A stretch of 64,000 nt of DNA from Spirobacillus cienkowskii (GCF_037081835.1 NZ_CP146516.1:1821501-1885500); one strand, 5' to 3'; positions 54,906-63,545 are shown, counted from the stretch's first letter. Made by a program: numbers and translations. Notes: a model not told the origin generated them from the letters alone.

Positions 54906-55062
54906 TTTACGATAATTATGATAAAAATTAAATTTTCTATAGTTTTTAAATTTTAAAAACAAAAAAATTTATCGTTTTTTTGATATAAAATTAAAATTTT
55001 GGTTGCTTGACTAATTTTTTTGTAATAATTTGTTTTATGCAAAATAAACCTTGCAAAAAGCT

Positions 55063-55158
55063 AAAAAAATGGGAGCCCAAAAGCTCCCTAATTAGCATTA
55101 AATGCTTTCGAGCTTATCTCTTACTAAAACAAGCAGAGAATAAGACTTCTGATATGAT
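55063..55158 (-). ncRNA. tracrRNA of the type II CRISPR-Cas system
   Basis: The anti-repeat is 55123-55158; on the plus strand it equals the CRISPR repeat at 30 of 36 positions. Four differences are G to A (repeat positions 1, 4, 5 and 15), which keep G-U pairs only if the tracrRNA is the minus strand and crRNA the plus strand; the other two (TT to AA at 9-10) make a UU/UU internal loop, the expected bulge. After the anti-repeat come short hairpins (GCTCGAAAGC and GCATTTAATGC) and a terminator, GGGAGC-TTTTGG-GCTCCC then ATTTTTTT, ending near 55063. Predicted length is about 96 bases. It guides Cas9 and RNase III processing of crRNA. Confidence 0.87.
55150..55158 (+). promoter_or_regulatory. 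Extended -10 box in the anti-repeat, possible cas9 promoter
   Basis: TGATATGAT (TG-N-TATGAT, close to the extended -10 consensus) lies within the anti-repeat on the plus strand, with a predicted start near 55165, about 48 bases before the cas9 ATG. The same box ends each CRISPR repeat. The -35-like TTG of the repeat is AAG here, so the promoter may be weaker. Confidence 0.45.
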
Positions 55159-55164
55159 ATAAAA

Positions 55165-55193
55165 CTTTTACTTTAGTATAACAAAATTGTCAA
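55165..55193 (-). promoter_or_regulatory. tracrRNA promoter
   Basis: On the minus strand a perfect TTGACA (55188-55193) is followed after 17 bases by TAAAAG (55165-55170). The predicted start, about 7 bases on, falls at 55158, exactly the 5' end of the anti-repeat. This agreement supports both the promoter and the strand. Confidence 0.65.
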
Positions 55194-55212
55194 CACCAAA
55201 AGGAACTCTCTC

Positions 55213-58200
55213 ATGCTGCAAACAGAAACCACAAAAAAAACAACTGCAAATAATACGCTAGACACTAACAATTATACACTAGGCATCGACATGGGGGTTG
55301 CAAGCATTGGATATGCTATCATTGATGAATCCTCTAAAAAAATAATTCATATGGGAACACGTTGTTTTCCTTCTCCTGCAACCAATACCGACAACAATGC
55401 AGCGACAAGACGCCTTGCCCGGGCACAACGCCGAAACACAGCACGCAAAGTGATGCGGCGACATAAACTTTTTACTTATTTACAAAAACATTCTTTATTA
55501 CCTCCCTTTACTCAAACACAATTAGAAATGCTCCATGCGCCCATACCAACAGAATTTTGCACCGTTGCTTCTAAAAGACGCGAAATGGTTAGAAGGTATG
55601 CACAATTAAGAAATCAAATTATGACAAGCCTCGATGCAACCCTTTTTAAAGAGTGGTTAAATTTTTTAGAGCACCGCCCTCATTATGCAAAAACTTATTT
55701 AAAAAAACTTCCAAATATTTTTATATACTTTTTAAGATCTATTGCACTTGACGAACAAATTGATAAATATTCTTTAGGCCGTATTATTTATTTTTTTGGT
55801 CAAAGAAAAGGTTTTTTAAGCAACCGTAAAAATTTAGCAAAAGAATTAGAAGATGAGAAAAAAAATAAAATTAGCTCAGCAGTTAATAGTCTTGCAGGCC
55901 ACATACAAGAAACCAAATGTCGAACATTGGGGGAATATTTGGCCAAATATGTAGATATCAACAAAGAAACAATTAGAAAAAGATACACAGCAAGATCAAT
56001 GTATACCCATGAATACAATTTAATTATCAGTTCTCAAAATAGTTTAGTAAATAAAATAAAAAATGAATTTGATGACAATAGTGTTTTTGACACAATTTAC
56101 AAAATATTATTTTATCAAAGACCATTAAAATCTGTAAAAAAATTAATTGGAGGCTGTGAGTTAGAAGAGGTTTTATGTGGTAAAAAAAACATTAAAAGAG
56201 CAAAAAAATGTTTATTAACCTCGCAAGAATTTAGAATTTGGCAAAGTATAAATAACTTAAAAATTGTCTCAACGTCAAATGACCCATCAGAAAGAGAATT
56301 AAAACCTCATGAAAAAAATAGTATTTTTGATATTTGCCAAAAAAAGGCTGAAGTGAGTTTAGTTACATTAGCTAAAGATTTAAAACTTAAAAACGAAAAA
56401 TTTAAAAATGATATGTATTTTAATAAAAATAAGAAAAAAAGTGAAGATAAAAATGCTCCAACAGAAAGAAGAATTATAGGAAATAAAACCTTATCTAAAA
56501 TTGCGAGTACTTATAAAAAAATATTTGAATTAAGCAAATTAGAACAAGAAAAAATAATAAATGCAATTATAAGTTTTGATAACTCAGAAATTTTAAAAAA
56601 GTATTTTATAGAAAAAAAATCTATTCCAGAATTAGAGGCACAAAAACTCGCCAATATTTCTTTAGAAGATGGTTACTTAAACTATAGCAGCAAAGCAATC
56701 AAAAAACTTTTACCACATATGCAAAAAGGCGAAATGTTACACAAGGCTATAGTATCAGCAGGCTATGCAAACTCTAAAAATAATAAAATTCACGACCTTT
56801 TGCCTGCTTATGTCACAATAAACAAATATGGCAATAACCCTGCTGTGCTGCGATCTCTTTCGCAGTTGCGCCTTGTTGTGAATGCAATTATCAAAAAATA
56901 TGGCAAACCTAAAATAATAAGGGTTGAGCTTGCCCGAGATCTTAAATTATCGAATCAAGAAAAAAGTAAAATTTTTAAACAAAACAACGCAAATAAATTA
57001 GAAAATGAAAAAATTACTACAGAACTCAACGAAAAAAAAATTAATGTCTCTGCTTCTAACATAGAAAAATACAGACTTTGGCAAGAATGCAACTACCAAT
57101 GCCCTTATTCAGGAAATTGTATAGGATTTTTTGATTTATTTGGAGACAACCCAATATTTGATGTGGAGCACATTATACCACTGAGTAGAAGTTATGATGA
57201 CTCTTTTGCCAATAAAACACTTTGTCGAAATGATATAAATCGTAACAAAAAACAAAATTACACTCCATTTGAGGCTTTTTCAATCACAGATCCTGATGAA
57301 TACGAAAAAATTCTTATGCGTGTTGAAAAATTTAATTCTCCATTTAAATACAGAAAACTATTTCGCTTTAAAGAAAAAAATATTGATACAGAATTTATCG
57401 CCAGAATGCTCAATGACACACGGTATGCTTCAAAACTTGCAACGCAATATCTTGAGTTACTTTATGGTGGAATTGTTGATAGCGAACGCAGCCAGCGTGT
57501 TAGAGTTTCGTCGGGTCAGGTAACCGCAATTTTAAGAAAAAACTGGAAACTCAATAAACTGCTTTCGCAAGAAAATACCAAAACCAGACTTGACCACAGA
57601 CATCATGCCATTGATGCGTTGGTGATTGCGCTCACCAACGAAAGTGCAATAAAATTGATTAATAAATCAGCGTCTCGTGGCGAATTTAAGTATGAAAACA
57701 GATTTTCAAAAATTGAAATAATTTGGCCTGATTTATTGCAGCAAACCCAAAAACATCTTAATAAAATGCTAATATCTTTTTATATTTCTCCTAAAATTAA
57801 TGCGCTTCTCCATGAAGAGACAATATTAAGCAAAAAAAATGAGAATTTTTATTATAGAAAAAATATTAATGAAATTAAAAGCTATATAAATAATACAAAA
57901 AAATATGATAAATTTGTTTTAGATCCAGCTTTAACAAATATAATTAAAAATAAATACAACGAAAATATTTTAAGTCAAACCAAAATTACAAATACTAATA
58001 CAGTTATTTTTGATCAAACCAAAATTGACACTCTCCCCTATTTAACTGTTAAAAACTCTTCAAACAAAACAAGCCCATTTGCCAAAGAAGCAAATGATAA
58101 AATTTATGTTAAATCATTTCGTAATAAAACTGATAATACAGAAAATTCTGTACTTGAAATTGGCACAGGCATTCAAAAAAGATATGTTGCAAAAAATTAT

Positions 58201-58557
58201 TACCATCATATTTCTGTATTTTCTACTAATAAAAAAGACATACATGATATTATATTTAGCAAATATCTTGATGTTATGAACAGAAAAAAATCAGGACAAA
58301 AAATTATAGTAAAAAAACACCATAATGATCCAGAAGCAAAATTTTTATTTTATTTAAAAAAATCTGATATTTTTGAAATAGAAGAAAATGGAGTCAAACA
58401 ATATTATATAATCATAGGTTTTGAAGCAGATAATAGAATAAAATACTCTCACATATATGATGCTCAAAAAAAACCTACTAGAAAAAGCATCAATAATTTA
58501 TTAAAAATGAAATTTAAAAAACTTAAAATTTCGCCTTTAGGAGAAATTTTACAGTAA
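55213..58557 (+). CDS. cas9: CRISPR-associated endonuclease Cas9 (type II-C-like)
   Basis: RNA-guided double-strand DNA nuclease. The 1,114 residues match compact II-C Cas9 proteins. Catalytic residues are all present: RuvC-I Asp26 in TLGIDMGVASIGYA, an Arg-rich bridge helix (AATRRLARAQRRNTARKVMRR, residues about 60-82), RuvC-II Glu572 in RVELARDLKLS, the HNH His653 in FDVEHIIPLSRSYDDS with the following Asn in FANKTLC, and RuvC-III His797-798 and Asp801 in HRHHAIDALVIAL. HNH is preceded by CPYSGNCIGFFDLFG. AAGGAA precedes the ATG. tracrRNA lies divergently upstream and the array directly downstream; no csn2 or cas4 is present. Confidence 0.96.
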   Translation: MLQTETTKKTTANNTLDTNNYTLGIDMGVASIGYAIIDESSKKIIHMGTRCFPSPATNTDNNAATRRLARAQRRNTARKVMRRHKLFTYLQKHSLLPPFTQTQLEMLHAPIPTEFCTVASKRREMVRRYAQLRNQIMTSLDATLFKEWLNFLEHRPHYAKTYLKKLPNIFIYFLRSIALDEQIDKYSLGRIIYFFGQRKGFLSNRKNLAKELEDEKKNKISSAVNSLAGHIQETKCRTLGEYLAKYVDINKETIRKRYTARSMYTHEYNLIISSQNSLVNKIKNEFDDNSVFDTIYKILFYQRPLKSVKKLIGGCELEEVLCGKKNIKRAKKCLLTSQEFRIWQSINNLKIVSTSNDPSERELKPHEKNSIFDICQKKAEVSLVTLAKDLKLKNEKFKNDMYFNKNKKKSEDKNAPTERRIIGNKTLSKIASTYKKIFELSKLEQEKIINAIISFDNSEILKKYFIEKKSIPELEAQKLANISLEDGYLNYSSKAIKKLLPHMQKGEMLHKAIVSAGYANSKNNKIHDLLPAYVTINKYGNNPAVLRSLSQLRLVVNAIIKKYGKPKIIRVELARDLKLSNQEKSKIFKQNNANKLENEKITTELNEKKINVSASNIEKYRLWQECNYQCPYSGNCIGFFDLFGDNPIFDVEHIIPLSRSYDDSFANKTLCRNDINRNKKQNYTPFEAFSITDPDEYEKILMRVEKFNSPFKYRKLFRFKEKNIDTEFIARMLNDTRYASKLATQYLELLYGGIVDSERSQRVRVSSGQVTAILRKNWKLNKLLSQENTKTRLDHRHHAIDALVIALTNESAIKLINKSASRGEFKYENRFSKIEIIWPDLLQQTQKHLNKMLISFYISPKINALLHEETILSKKNENFYYRKNINEIKSYINNTKKYDKFVLDPALTNIIKNKYNENILSQTKITNTNTVIFDQTKIDTLPYLTVKNSSNKTSPFAKEANDKIYVKSFRNKTDNTENSVLEIGTGIQKRYVAKNYYHHISVFSTNKKDIHDIIFSKYLDVMNRKKSGQKIIVKKHHNDPEAKFLFYLKKSDIFEIEENGVKQYYIIIGFEADNRIKYSHIYDAQKKPTRKSINNLLKMKFKKLKISPLGEILQ

Positions 58558-58566
58558 GCAGTTTAT

Positions 58567-59131
58567 TTTATGTATTGTAGGGAATAAGACTTCTGATATG
58601 ATTGTAACGCTCTCCCTTAAAAACCCAATTTGGCTGGAACTTGCAGGGAATAAGACTTCTGATATGATTCAGAAACTATCGAATGATTTACAATCACCCG
58701 CTGGAACTTGCAGGGAATAAGACTTCTGATATGATTGCCATTATCAACTCTTCGACCGCTATCTGGCTGGAACTTGCAGGGAATAAGACTTCTGATATGA
58801 TAATTTTTAGTGAAAGCAGGAAGTGGACTTGGCTGGAACTTGCAGGGAATAAGACTTCTGATATGATTTTTAGACCAATCTGCTTGTCCTTTTTTTTGCT
58901 GGAACTTGCAGGGAATAAGACTTCTGATATGATTAAGCGCGTGATGCGTCTCTATCAACTTTAGCTGGAACTTGCAGGGAATAAGACTTCTGATATGATA
59001 CCAACTGTTAAGCTTCCTTTCTGTAGTTCGCTGGAACTTGCAGGGAATAAGACTTCTGATATGATTGTTGCTGTTTGATTAAAATCGCCTGTATCGCTGG
59101 AACTTGCAGGGAATAAGACTTCTGATATGAT
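58567..59131 (+). CRISPR. CRISPR array, 9 repeats and 8 spacers
   Basis: Repeats are 36 bases, GCTGGAACTTGCAGGG followed by AATAAGACTTCTGATATGAT. They start at 58567 (degenerate), 58633, 58700, 58766, 58832, 58898, 58964, 59030 and 59096. Repeats 2-9 are identical. Repeat 1 has lost its first 8 bases but keeps TTG-T/C-AGGG and everything after. Spacers are 30 bases, except the second (31). TracrRNA wobble pairs and a terminator after the last repeat place crRNA on the plus strand. The TTGCAG and extended -10 TGATATGAT in each repeat, 16 bases apart, form a promoter-like unit that would start each crRNA inside its own spacer, as in Neisseria type II-C systems. Confidence 0.97.
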
Positions 59132-59134
59132 AGA

Positions 59135-59170
59135 CCCGTCAATAACTTACTAATTATTGACGGGATTTTT
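59135..59170 (+). terminator. Terminator directly after the CRISPR array
   Basis: CCCGTCAATAA pairs perfectly with TTATTGACGGG around an 8-base loop, followed by ATTTTTTTATTTTT. It starts 3 bases after the last repeat and ends plus-strand array transcripts. On the minus strand the hairpin has no T run, so cas1-cas2 transcripts may read through into the array as antisense RNA. Confidence 0.88.
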
Positions 59171-59182
59171 TTATTTTTAGAG

Positions 59183-59524
59183 CTAAAAAAGGAGTATTTC
59201 GGGTAGTGGTTCTTCTGTTTTTTCTTTGTTTTTTCCAAAAAATACTTTTTGCTTACCAAATTGCCTGTCTGTCACCAGCAACAGCCTAACCTGCCCAGAT
59301 GGCGGTAATCGTTCTTCAATAAATTTTTGAGTACTTATACTTGCATCTTCGCTCGGAAAGTAAATTGCATACACAGAGTACTGCAACATACTAAATCCTT
59401 TTGATATGAGTAATTTTCTAAATTTTGCATAGGCTTTTCTTTGTTTTTTAGTTTTGGTTGGCAAGTCAAATAAAGCAAACAACCACACAGCAGAATACGC
59501 TCCAGAAATTTTTACCAAACTCAT
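59183..59524 (-). CDS. cas2: CRISPR-associated endoribonuclease/integration protein Cas2
   Basis: Structural partner of Cas1 in the spacer integrase. The ferredoxin-like fold is seen in AVWLFALFDLPTKTKKQRKAYAKFRKLLISKGF with the conserved Asp near residue 20, then MLQYSVYAIYFPSEDAS and VRLLLVTDRQFGKQKVF. Its 113 residues are normal for type II Cas2; the tail (EKTEEPLPEILLF) is acidic. It lies 33 bases after cas1 on the same strand and runs toward the array, ending 52 bases from the last repeat. Confidence 0.94.
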   Translation of the reverse strand: MSLVKISGAYSAVWLFALFDLPTKTKKQRKAYAKFRKLLISKGFSMLQYSVYAIYFPSEDASISTQKFIEERLPPSGQVRLLLVTDRQFGKQKVFFGKNKEKTEEPLPEILLF

Positions 59525-59557
59525 AATGTTATTTTCTTAATGTAATTTATTAAAATA

Positions 59558-60451
59558 TTATTTTATTAAATTCGGAAGAAATAAGCTTACTTGTCCTGTA
59601 ACAAATGCCTTGCTCAAAGATTGCGCTGACAAGGTAATAATATCCTGCAGCTGGCGCTCTTCTTGATCAACAGTAAATTTTTTATATAATACTGCAATCA
59701 GCCTTTGTTTAATGTCTTGCGTTAATTTATTTTCAGTAAAGTTTTCTGCTTCTACAATTAAAAAAACCTCTCGGTCAATAATAGGACGAAATGGTTCCAT
59801 TAAATCATCTGCCAAACAAAAAGGATTGTATTTCCCTTTATGAAATACACCAATTGATGGGTTTAATCCGCAAGCACACAAACTCCTCGCTACCACAGCT
59901 CTAAGCACGGCATACCCATAATTTAAAAACATATTTTCATTTTCTGCTGTAATATCTCTTTTAAATTGTTTATTTTTACAAATGTTTTTCCAGTATATAA
60001 TTGCTGCTTGCGCTTCTAAATTACCCTCGTCACCACTTTTTACTTTTTTACACAAATCTAAAAGCCCAAAATGCTCTTCTCTTCTGTTTAAAAGTAAATA
60101 GCCTTGGGCTTCAATTTTTTTAGCAATAATTTTTTTCCAAAGTTGCTTTTTAAAAGGAAGGGTTGCAAGAATTTGTTTAGCAAAACGCTGCGTTTGCACC
60201 GAGTGTGCCACCAAAGGTAACAGCATCCCAATAGGCATATGTTTGGTATCACAGCAAACAAATATACACCCGTATTCTGCTAATTTTGCTAATACAGCGT
60301 GCGTATAATTTACCGCTGGCGATGAGACAATAAGCGCAGAGATTTCTGCAAACGGGACTGTAACTTTATTACTGGATTCTATGACCAAAAGCTCACTAAA
60401 AGAAGAAAGCCTTACATTTTGTATAGAAATATCAATAATTCTCTTAATCAT
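59558..60451 (-). CDS. cas1: CRISPR-associated integrase Cas1
   Basis: Integrates new spacers at the array with Cas2. Type II Cas1 features are IDISIQNVRLSSFSELLVI at the N-terminus, LIVSSPAVNYTHAVLAKLAEYG, the catalytic Glu in EGNLEAQAAIIYWK near residue 150, and the His and Asp in NPSIGVFHKGKYNPFCLADDLMEPFRP. The 297 residues are standard. There is no Shine-Dalgarno sequence before its ATG; the stop of the upstream small gene is only 5 bases away, so cas1 translation probably depends on that gene. Order is small gene, cas1, cas2. Confidence 0.95.
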   Translation of the reverse strand: MIKRIIDISIQNVRLSSFSELLVIESSNKVTVPFAEISALIVSSPAVNYTHAVLAKLAEYGCIFVCCDTKHMPIGMLLPLVAHSVQTQRFAKQILATLPFKKQLWKKIIAKKIEAQGYLLLNRREEHFGLLDLCKKVKSGDEGNLEAQAAIIYWKNICKNKQFKRDITAENENMFLNYGYAVLRAVVARSLCACGLNPSIGVFHKGKYNPFCLADDLMEPFRPIIDREVFLIVEAENFTENKLTQDIKQRLIAVLYKKFTVDQEERQLQDIITLSAQSLSKAFVTGQVSLFLPNLIK

Positions 60452-60456
60452 TACAA

Positions 60457-60825
60457 TTAATGGGAAATTTTTTTAATAAAATGCGAGGAAATACTTTTAA
60501 CATTTGCCTCATCAAACACGTCGCAGGCCAATTGAAAATCATCAATATCTAAAAAACCTTTTTCATTGAGCACGTCTTTAAGTTTATGAAACGAATCCAC
60601 CAACATAGCATTTTGATCCAATAGACCGTCCATTTCGGCTCTTAGCTTGCACACCTCGCCACCTATTCTTGTAATGCTATCTAAAATTTGCTCTATTTGT
60701 TTGACCAAGTTTGAATTGAAACTGTGATCATCAGCAATATTAGTCAAAGTGTCCAAATCAAGAGCGTAGCCATCTAAATTTTCGTCTGCAAACTCATCAA
60801 ATAATTCTTGAGGGGTGTTAGACAT
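60457..60825 (-). CDS. Small acidic coiled-coil protein coupled to cas1, unknown
   Basis: A 122-residue acidic protein (MSNTPQELFDEFADENLDG...) I do not recognise. Residues 45-95 are helical with coiled-coil character (LVKQIEQILDSITRIGGEV, CKLRAEMDGLLDQ, then FHKLKDVLNEKG); the ends are acidic. No membrane segment or catalytic motif is seen. The ATG at 60825 follows GGAAGGA at ideal distance; a GTG 15 bases earlier is also in frame. It ends 5 bases before cas1, which has no ribosome-binding site of its own, so the two are very likely co-expressed. It may be an adaptation accessory or regulator, or a host gene that happens to drive cas1-cas2. Confidence 0.6.
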   Translation of the reverse strand: MSNTPQELFDEFADENLDGYALDLDTLTNIADDHSFNSNLVKQIEQILDSITRIGGEVCKLRAEMDGLLDQNAMLVDSFHKLKDVLNEKGFLDIDDFQLACDVFDEANVKSISSHFIKKISH

Positions 60826-61017
60826 TTCACTTCCTTCCACTTAGCGTCTACATTGTGCTCTATTTCAGATCTTTCTACTTGTCGGAAGGGAATAAATTGA
60901 AATAAGAGGAAAGAATTGGTTGTCTGTCTCTAAAATTGGCGCAGCTCCACAATGTATGTTAAATGTCTGTTGGTTTTTAGCTGTTTTTATTTTGTTTGAA
61001 AGGATAAATTCTGAATC

Positions 61018-63495
61018 ATGTTAAATATTCTCAAGTCTCTCTTTGGAACGAAAAACGATCGAGAATTGCGTAAAATTGCACCTATTCTAACAAAAATAAA
61101 CTTACTCGAATCTCATTTAGAAAAGCTGACAGATTCTGAGCTTAAAGCCAAAACAGATGAGTTTAAAACACGTCATAAAAGCGGTGAAAGCATTGATAGC
61201 CTTTTGCCAGAGGCTTTTGCTGTAGTCAGAGAGGCCAGTAAACGTAGCTTAGGAAAAAGACATTTTGATGTGCAGTTAATTGGCGGCTATGTTTTACATC
61301 AAGGCAAAATTGCCGAAATGCGCACCGGCGAAGGAAAAACTCTTACCGCTACGGCACCAGTTTACCTCAACGCGTTATCAGGAAAAAACGTTCATGTTGT
61401 CACAGTCAACGAGTATCTTGCCTCTACGCAATCTGAAGAAATGGGAAAATTATATAGTTTCTTAGGACTAACGACTGGCTGCATTTTTTCTGGAATGTCT
61501 GATGAAGAACGCCAAAAAGCCTATGCCTGTGATGTTACCTACGCAACCAACAATGAACTTGGTTTTGATTACTTACGAGATAATATGAAAGTTCGTTTAG
61601 AAGACTTTGTGCAACGCGGACATCATTTTGCCATTGTTGACGAAGTGGATTCTATTTTAATTGATGAAGCACGTACCCCACTGATTATTAGTGGCCCATC
61701 CGACACCTCATCAGACAAGTATGTTGTTGCCAATAATGCGGTGAGAGGATTGCGCAAAGAACTCGATTACACTGTTGACGAAAAATCACGTTCCTGTGCA
61801 TTAACCGAAGCCGGCATTGCAAAAGTTGAAAAACGCCTCAATATCGAAAATCTTTTTGATCCAGAAAATAACGAGTTGGTGCATGCTTGCAACAATGCGT
61901 TACGAGCGCTTGTCTTATTTAGACGTGATGATCACTATATTGTACAACAAGGTCAAATTATTATTGTCGATGAATTTACAGGCCGCTTAATGCAAGGCAG
62001 ACGCTTCTCTGATGGCCTGCACCAAGCCTTAGAAGCCAAAGAAAATGTACCAATTCAACCAGAAAACCAAACCCTTGCTCAAGTCACATTACAAAACTAC
62101 TTTCGTATGTATGACAAGCTATCAGGTATGACAGGAACAGCAGATACTGAAGCCGTAGAATTTCATAACATTTATAAACTCAACGTTGTGGTCATTCCAA
62201 CCAACCGCCCGATGGTTCGTAAAGATCATGATGATGTGTTATTTGTAAAACAATCTGTTAAATTTACAGCCGTTGCCGATGAAATTGAGCGCGTTCATAA
62301 AACAGGACAACCTATTTTGGTTGGTACAGTGAGTATTGAAAAAAGCGAACAGTTATCAAAACTGCTCAACGAGAAAAAAATCCCGCATCAAGTATTAAAC
62401 GCAAAACACCACGAACAAGAAGCTTTAATCATTGCGCAAGCAGGACAAAAAGGCAAAGTGACCCTTTCTACCAACATGGCAGGGCGCGGTACAGATATTA
62501 TTCTTGGCGCAGGAGTTGCAGAACTTGGCGGACTTTACGTCATTGGTACCGAACGCCACGAAAGCCGTCGTATTGACAATCAGTTGCGTGGACGTTCTGG
62601 ACGCCAAGGCGATCCTGGTGCTAGCAAGTTTTTCTTATCATGGGAAGATGAGCTCATGCGCCGCTTTAATAATAAAGCCAACCAATTTATTATGGAACGC
62701 TTTGTTGGTGACGAAGCCATTCATGATCCAAGGCTCACAAAAGTCATTAGCAAAGTGCAAAAACGGGTTGAAGGATTTAACTACGATATTAGAAAACAAC
62801 TTCTCCAATATGATGATGTGTTAAATCAACAACGCAAAACCATTTATGCAGCGCGCATGAGAATTTTACGCAAAGAAAATGTAAAAGACATTTTAACAGG
62901 CGAACCTGTTATAAAGTTTGCCCATACAATATGTGATGACTTTATACCGCCATCTGGCTTGCCAGGAGAAATGGTCACAATTGACTTTAAAAACTTGGAA
63001 CGCGTATTGTTTAGAAATTTTAATAAAGCTATCCCATTTTCAAATACAGAAAGAGCTAAAAACGAACTCACTCGCGAAGAGTTTTATCAGCTTATTACGC
63101 AAAAACTCATTCAAGAGTACGAAGAAAAAGAAAAACTGTTTGGCACTGAGCAAATGCGCGATATTGAACGCTGGGTCATGCTGCAAACAATTGACTCGTG
63201 GTGGAAAGATCATTTATTAAATATCGATCACTTAAAAGATGGTATTGGCTTACGTGGTTATGCACAAAAAGATCCGCTGCAAGAATATAAAAATGAAGCT
63301 TTTGAATTATTTATAAGACTTATTGCTGCTATAAAGCAAGATACTCTGCAAATGATTTATAGAGTGCAGCCTAATTTAGCTGAAAAATTTGTGGCAGAGG
63401 CGCGTGAAGAAGCTGAAAAAAAATCAAAAAATGAGCTTAAAAATTCGAACTTAAAACACGATGATCCCAAACGCTTAATGCAACCTACTACTTAA
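61018..63495 (+). CDS. secA: Preprotein translocase ATPase SecA
   Basis: Motor that drives unfolded preproteins through SecYEG. Nucleotide-binding motifs: EMRTGEGKTLTAT (Walker A, near residue 105), FAIVDEVDSILIDEARTPLIISG (DEAD region), TNMAGRGTDIILG and QLRGRSGRQGDPG in the second helicase domain; the scaffold helix and wing follow. MLNILKSLFGTKNDRELR is the usual N-terminus. At 825 residues it is shorter than E. coli SecA (901) and ends in a Lys/Asn-rich tail without the C-terminal zinc-binding Cys-rich motif, so SecB binding by that tail is unlikely. It is divergent from the small gene before cas1. Confidence 0.97.
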   Translation: MLNILKSLFGTKNDRELRKIAPILTKINLLESHLEKLTDSELKAKTDEFKTRHKSGESIDSLLPEAFAVVREASKRSLGKRHFDVQLIGGYVLHQGKIAEMRTGEGKTLTATAPVYLNALSGKNVHVVTVNEYLASTQSEEMGKLYSFLGLTTGCIFSGMSDEERQKAYACDVTYATNNELGFDYLRDNMKVRLEDFVQRGHHFAIVDEVDSILIDEARTPLIISGPSDTSSDKYVVANNAVRGLRKELDYTVDEKSRSCALTEAGIAKVEKRLNIENLFDPENNELVHACNNALRALVLFRRDDHYIVQQGQIIIVDEFTGRLMQGRRFSDGLHQALEAKENVPIQPENQTLAQVTLQNYFRMYDKLSGMTGTADTEAVEFHNIYKLNVVVIPTNRPMVRKDHDDVLFVKQSVKFTAVADEIERVHKTGQPILVGTVSIEKSEQLSKLLNEKKIPHQVLNAKHHEQEALIIAQAGQKGKVTLSTNMAGRGTDIILGAGVAELGGLYVIGTERHESRRIDNQLRGRSGRQGDPGASKFFLSWEDELMRRFNNKANQFIMERFVGDEAIHDPRLTKVISKVQKRVEGFNYDIRKQLLQYDDVLNQQRKTIYAARMRILRKENVKDILTGEPVIKFAHTICDDFIPPSGLPGEMVTIDFKNLERVLFRNFNKAIPFSNTERAKNELTREEFYQLITQKLIQEYEEKEKLFGTEQMRDIERWVMLQTIDSWWKDHLLNIDHLKDGIGLRGYAQKDPLQEYKNEAFELFIRLIAAIKQDTLQMIYRVQPNLAEKFVAEAREEAEKKSKNELKNSNLKHDDPKRLMQPTT

Positions 63496-63545
63496 TATCT
63501 AAAAAAAATTTATTATTTTAAATACTTTTAAAATTTTGTTTTTAC

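Noticed and set aside
55021-55165. tracrRNA on the plus strand
   Set aside because: It would turn four G-U pairs into C-A mismatches and would have no terminator downstream. The minus strand has a promoter, pairing and terminator in the right order.
58603-59095. Self-targeting spacers matching other parts of the window
   Set aside because: Reading the eight spacers I saw no match in this window. I cannot search the whole genome, phages or plasmids; a protospacer search is the decisive step.
58617-59259. Open reading frames across the CRISPR array on both strands, with repeating peptide motifs such as LELAGNKTSDMI
   Set aside because: They are translations of the 36-base repeat, which lacks stops in these frames. 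They have no ribosome-binding sites and vanish outside the array.
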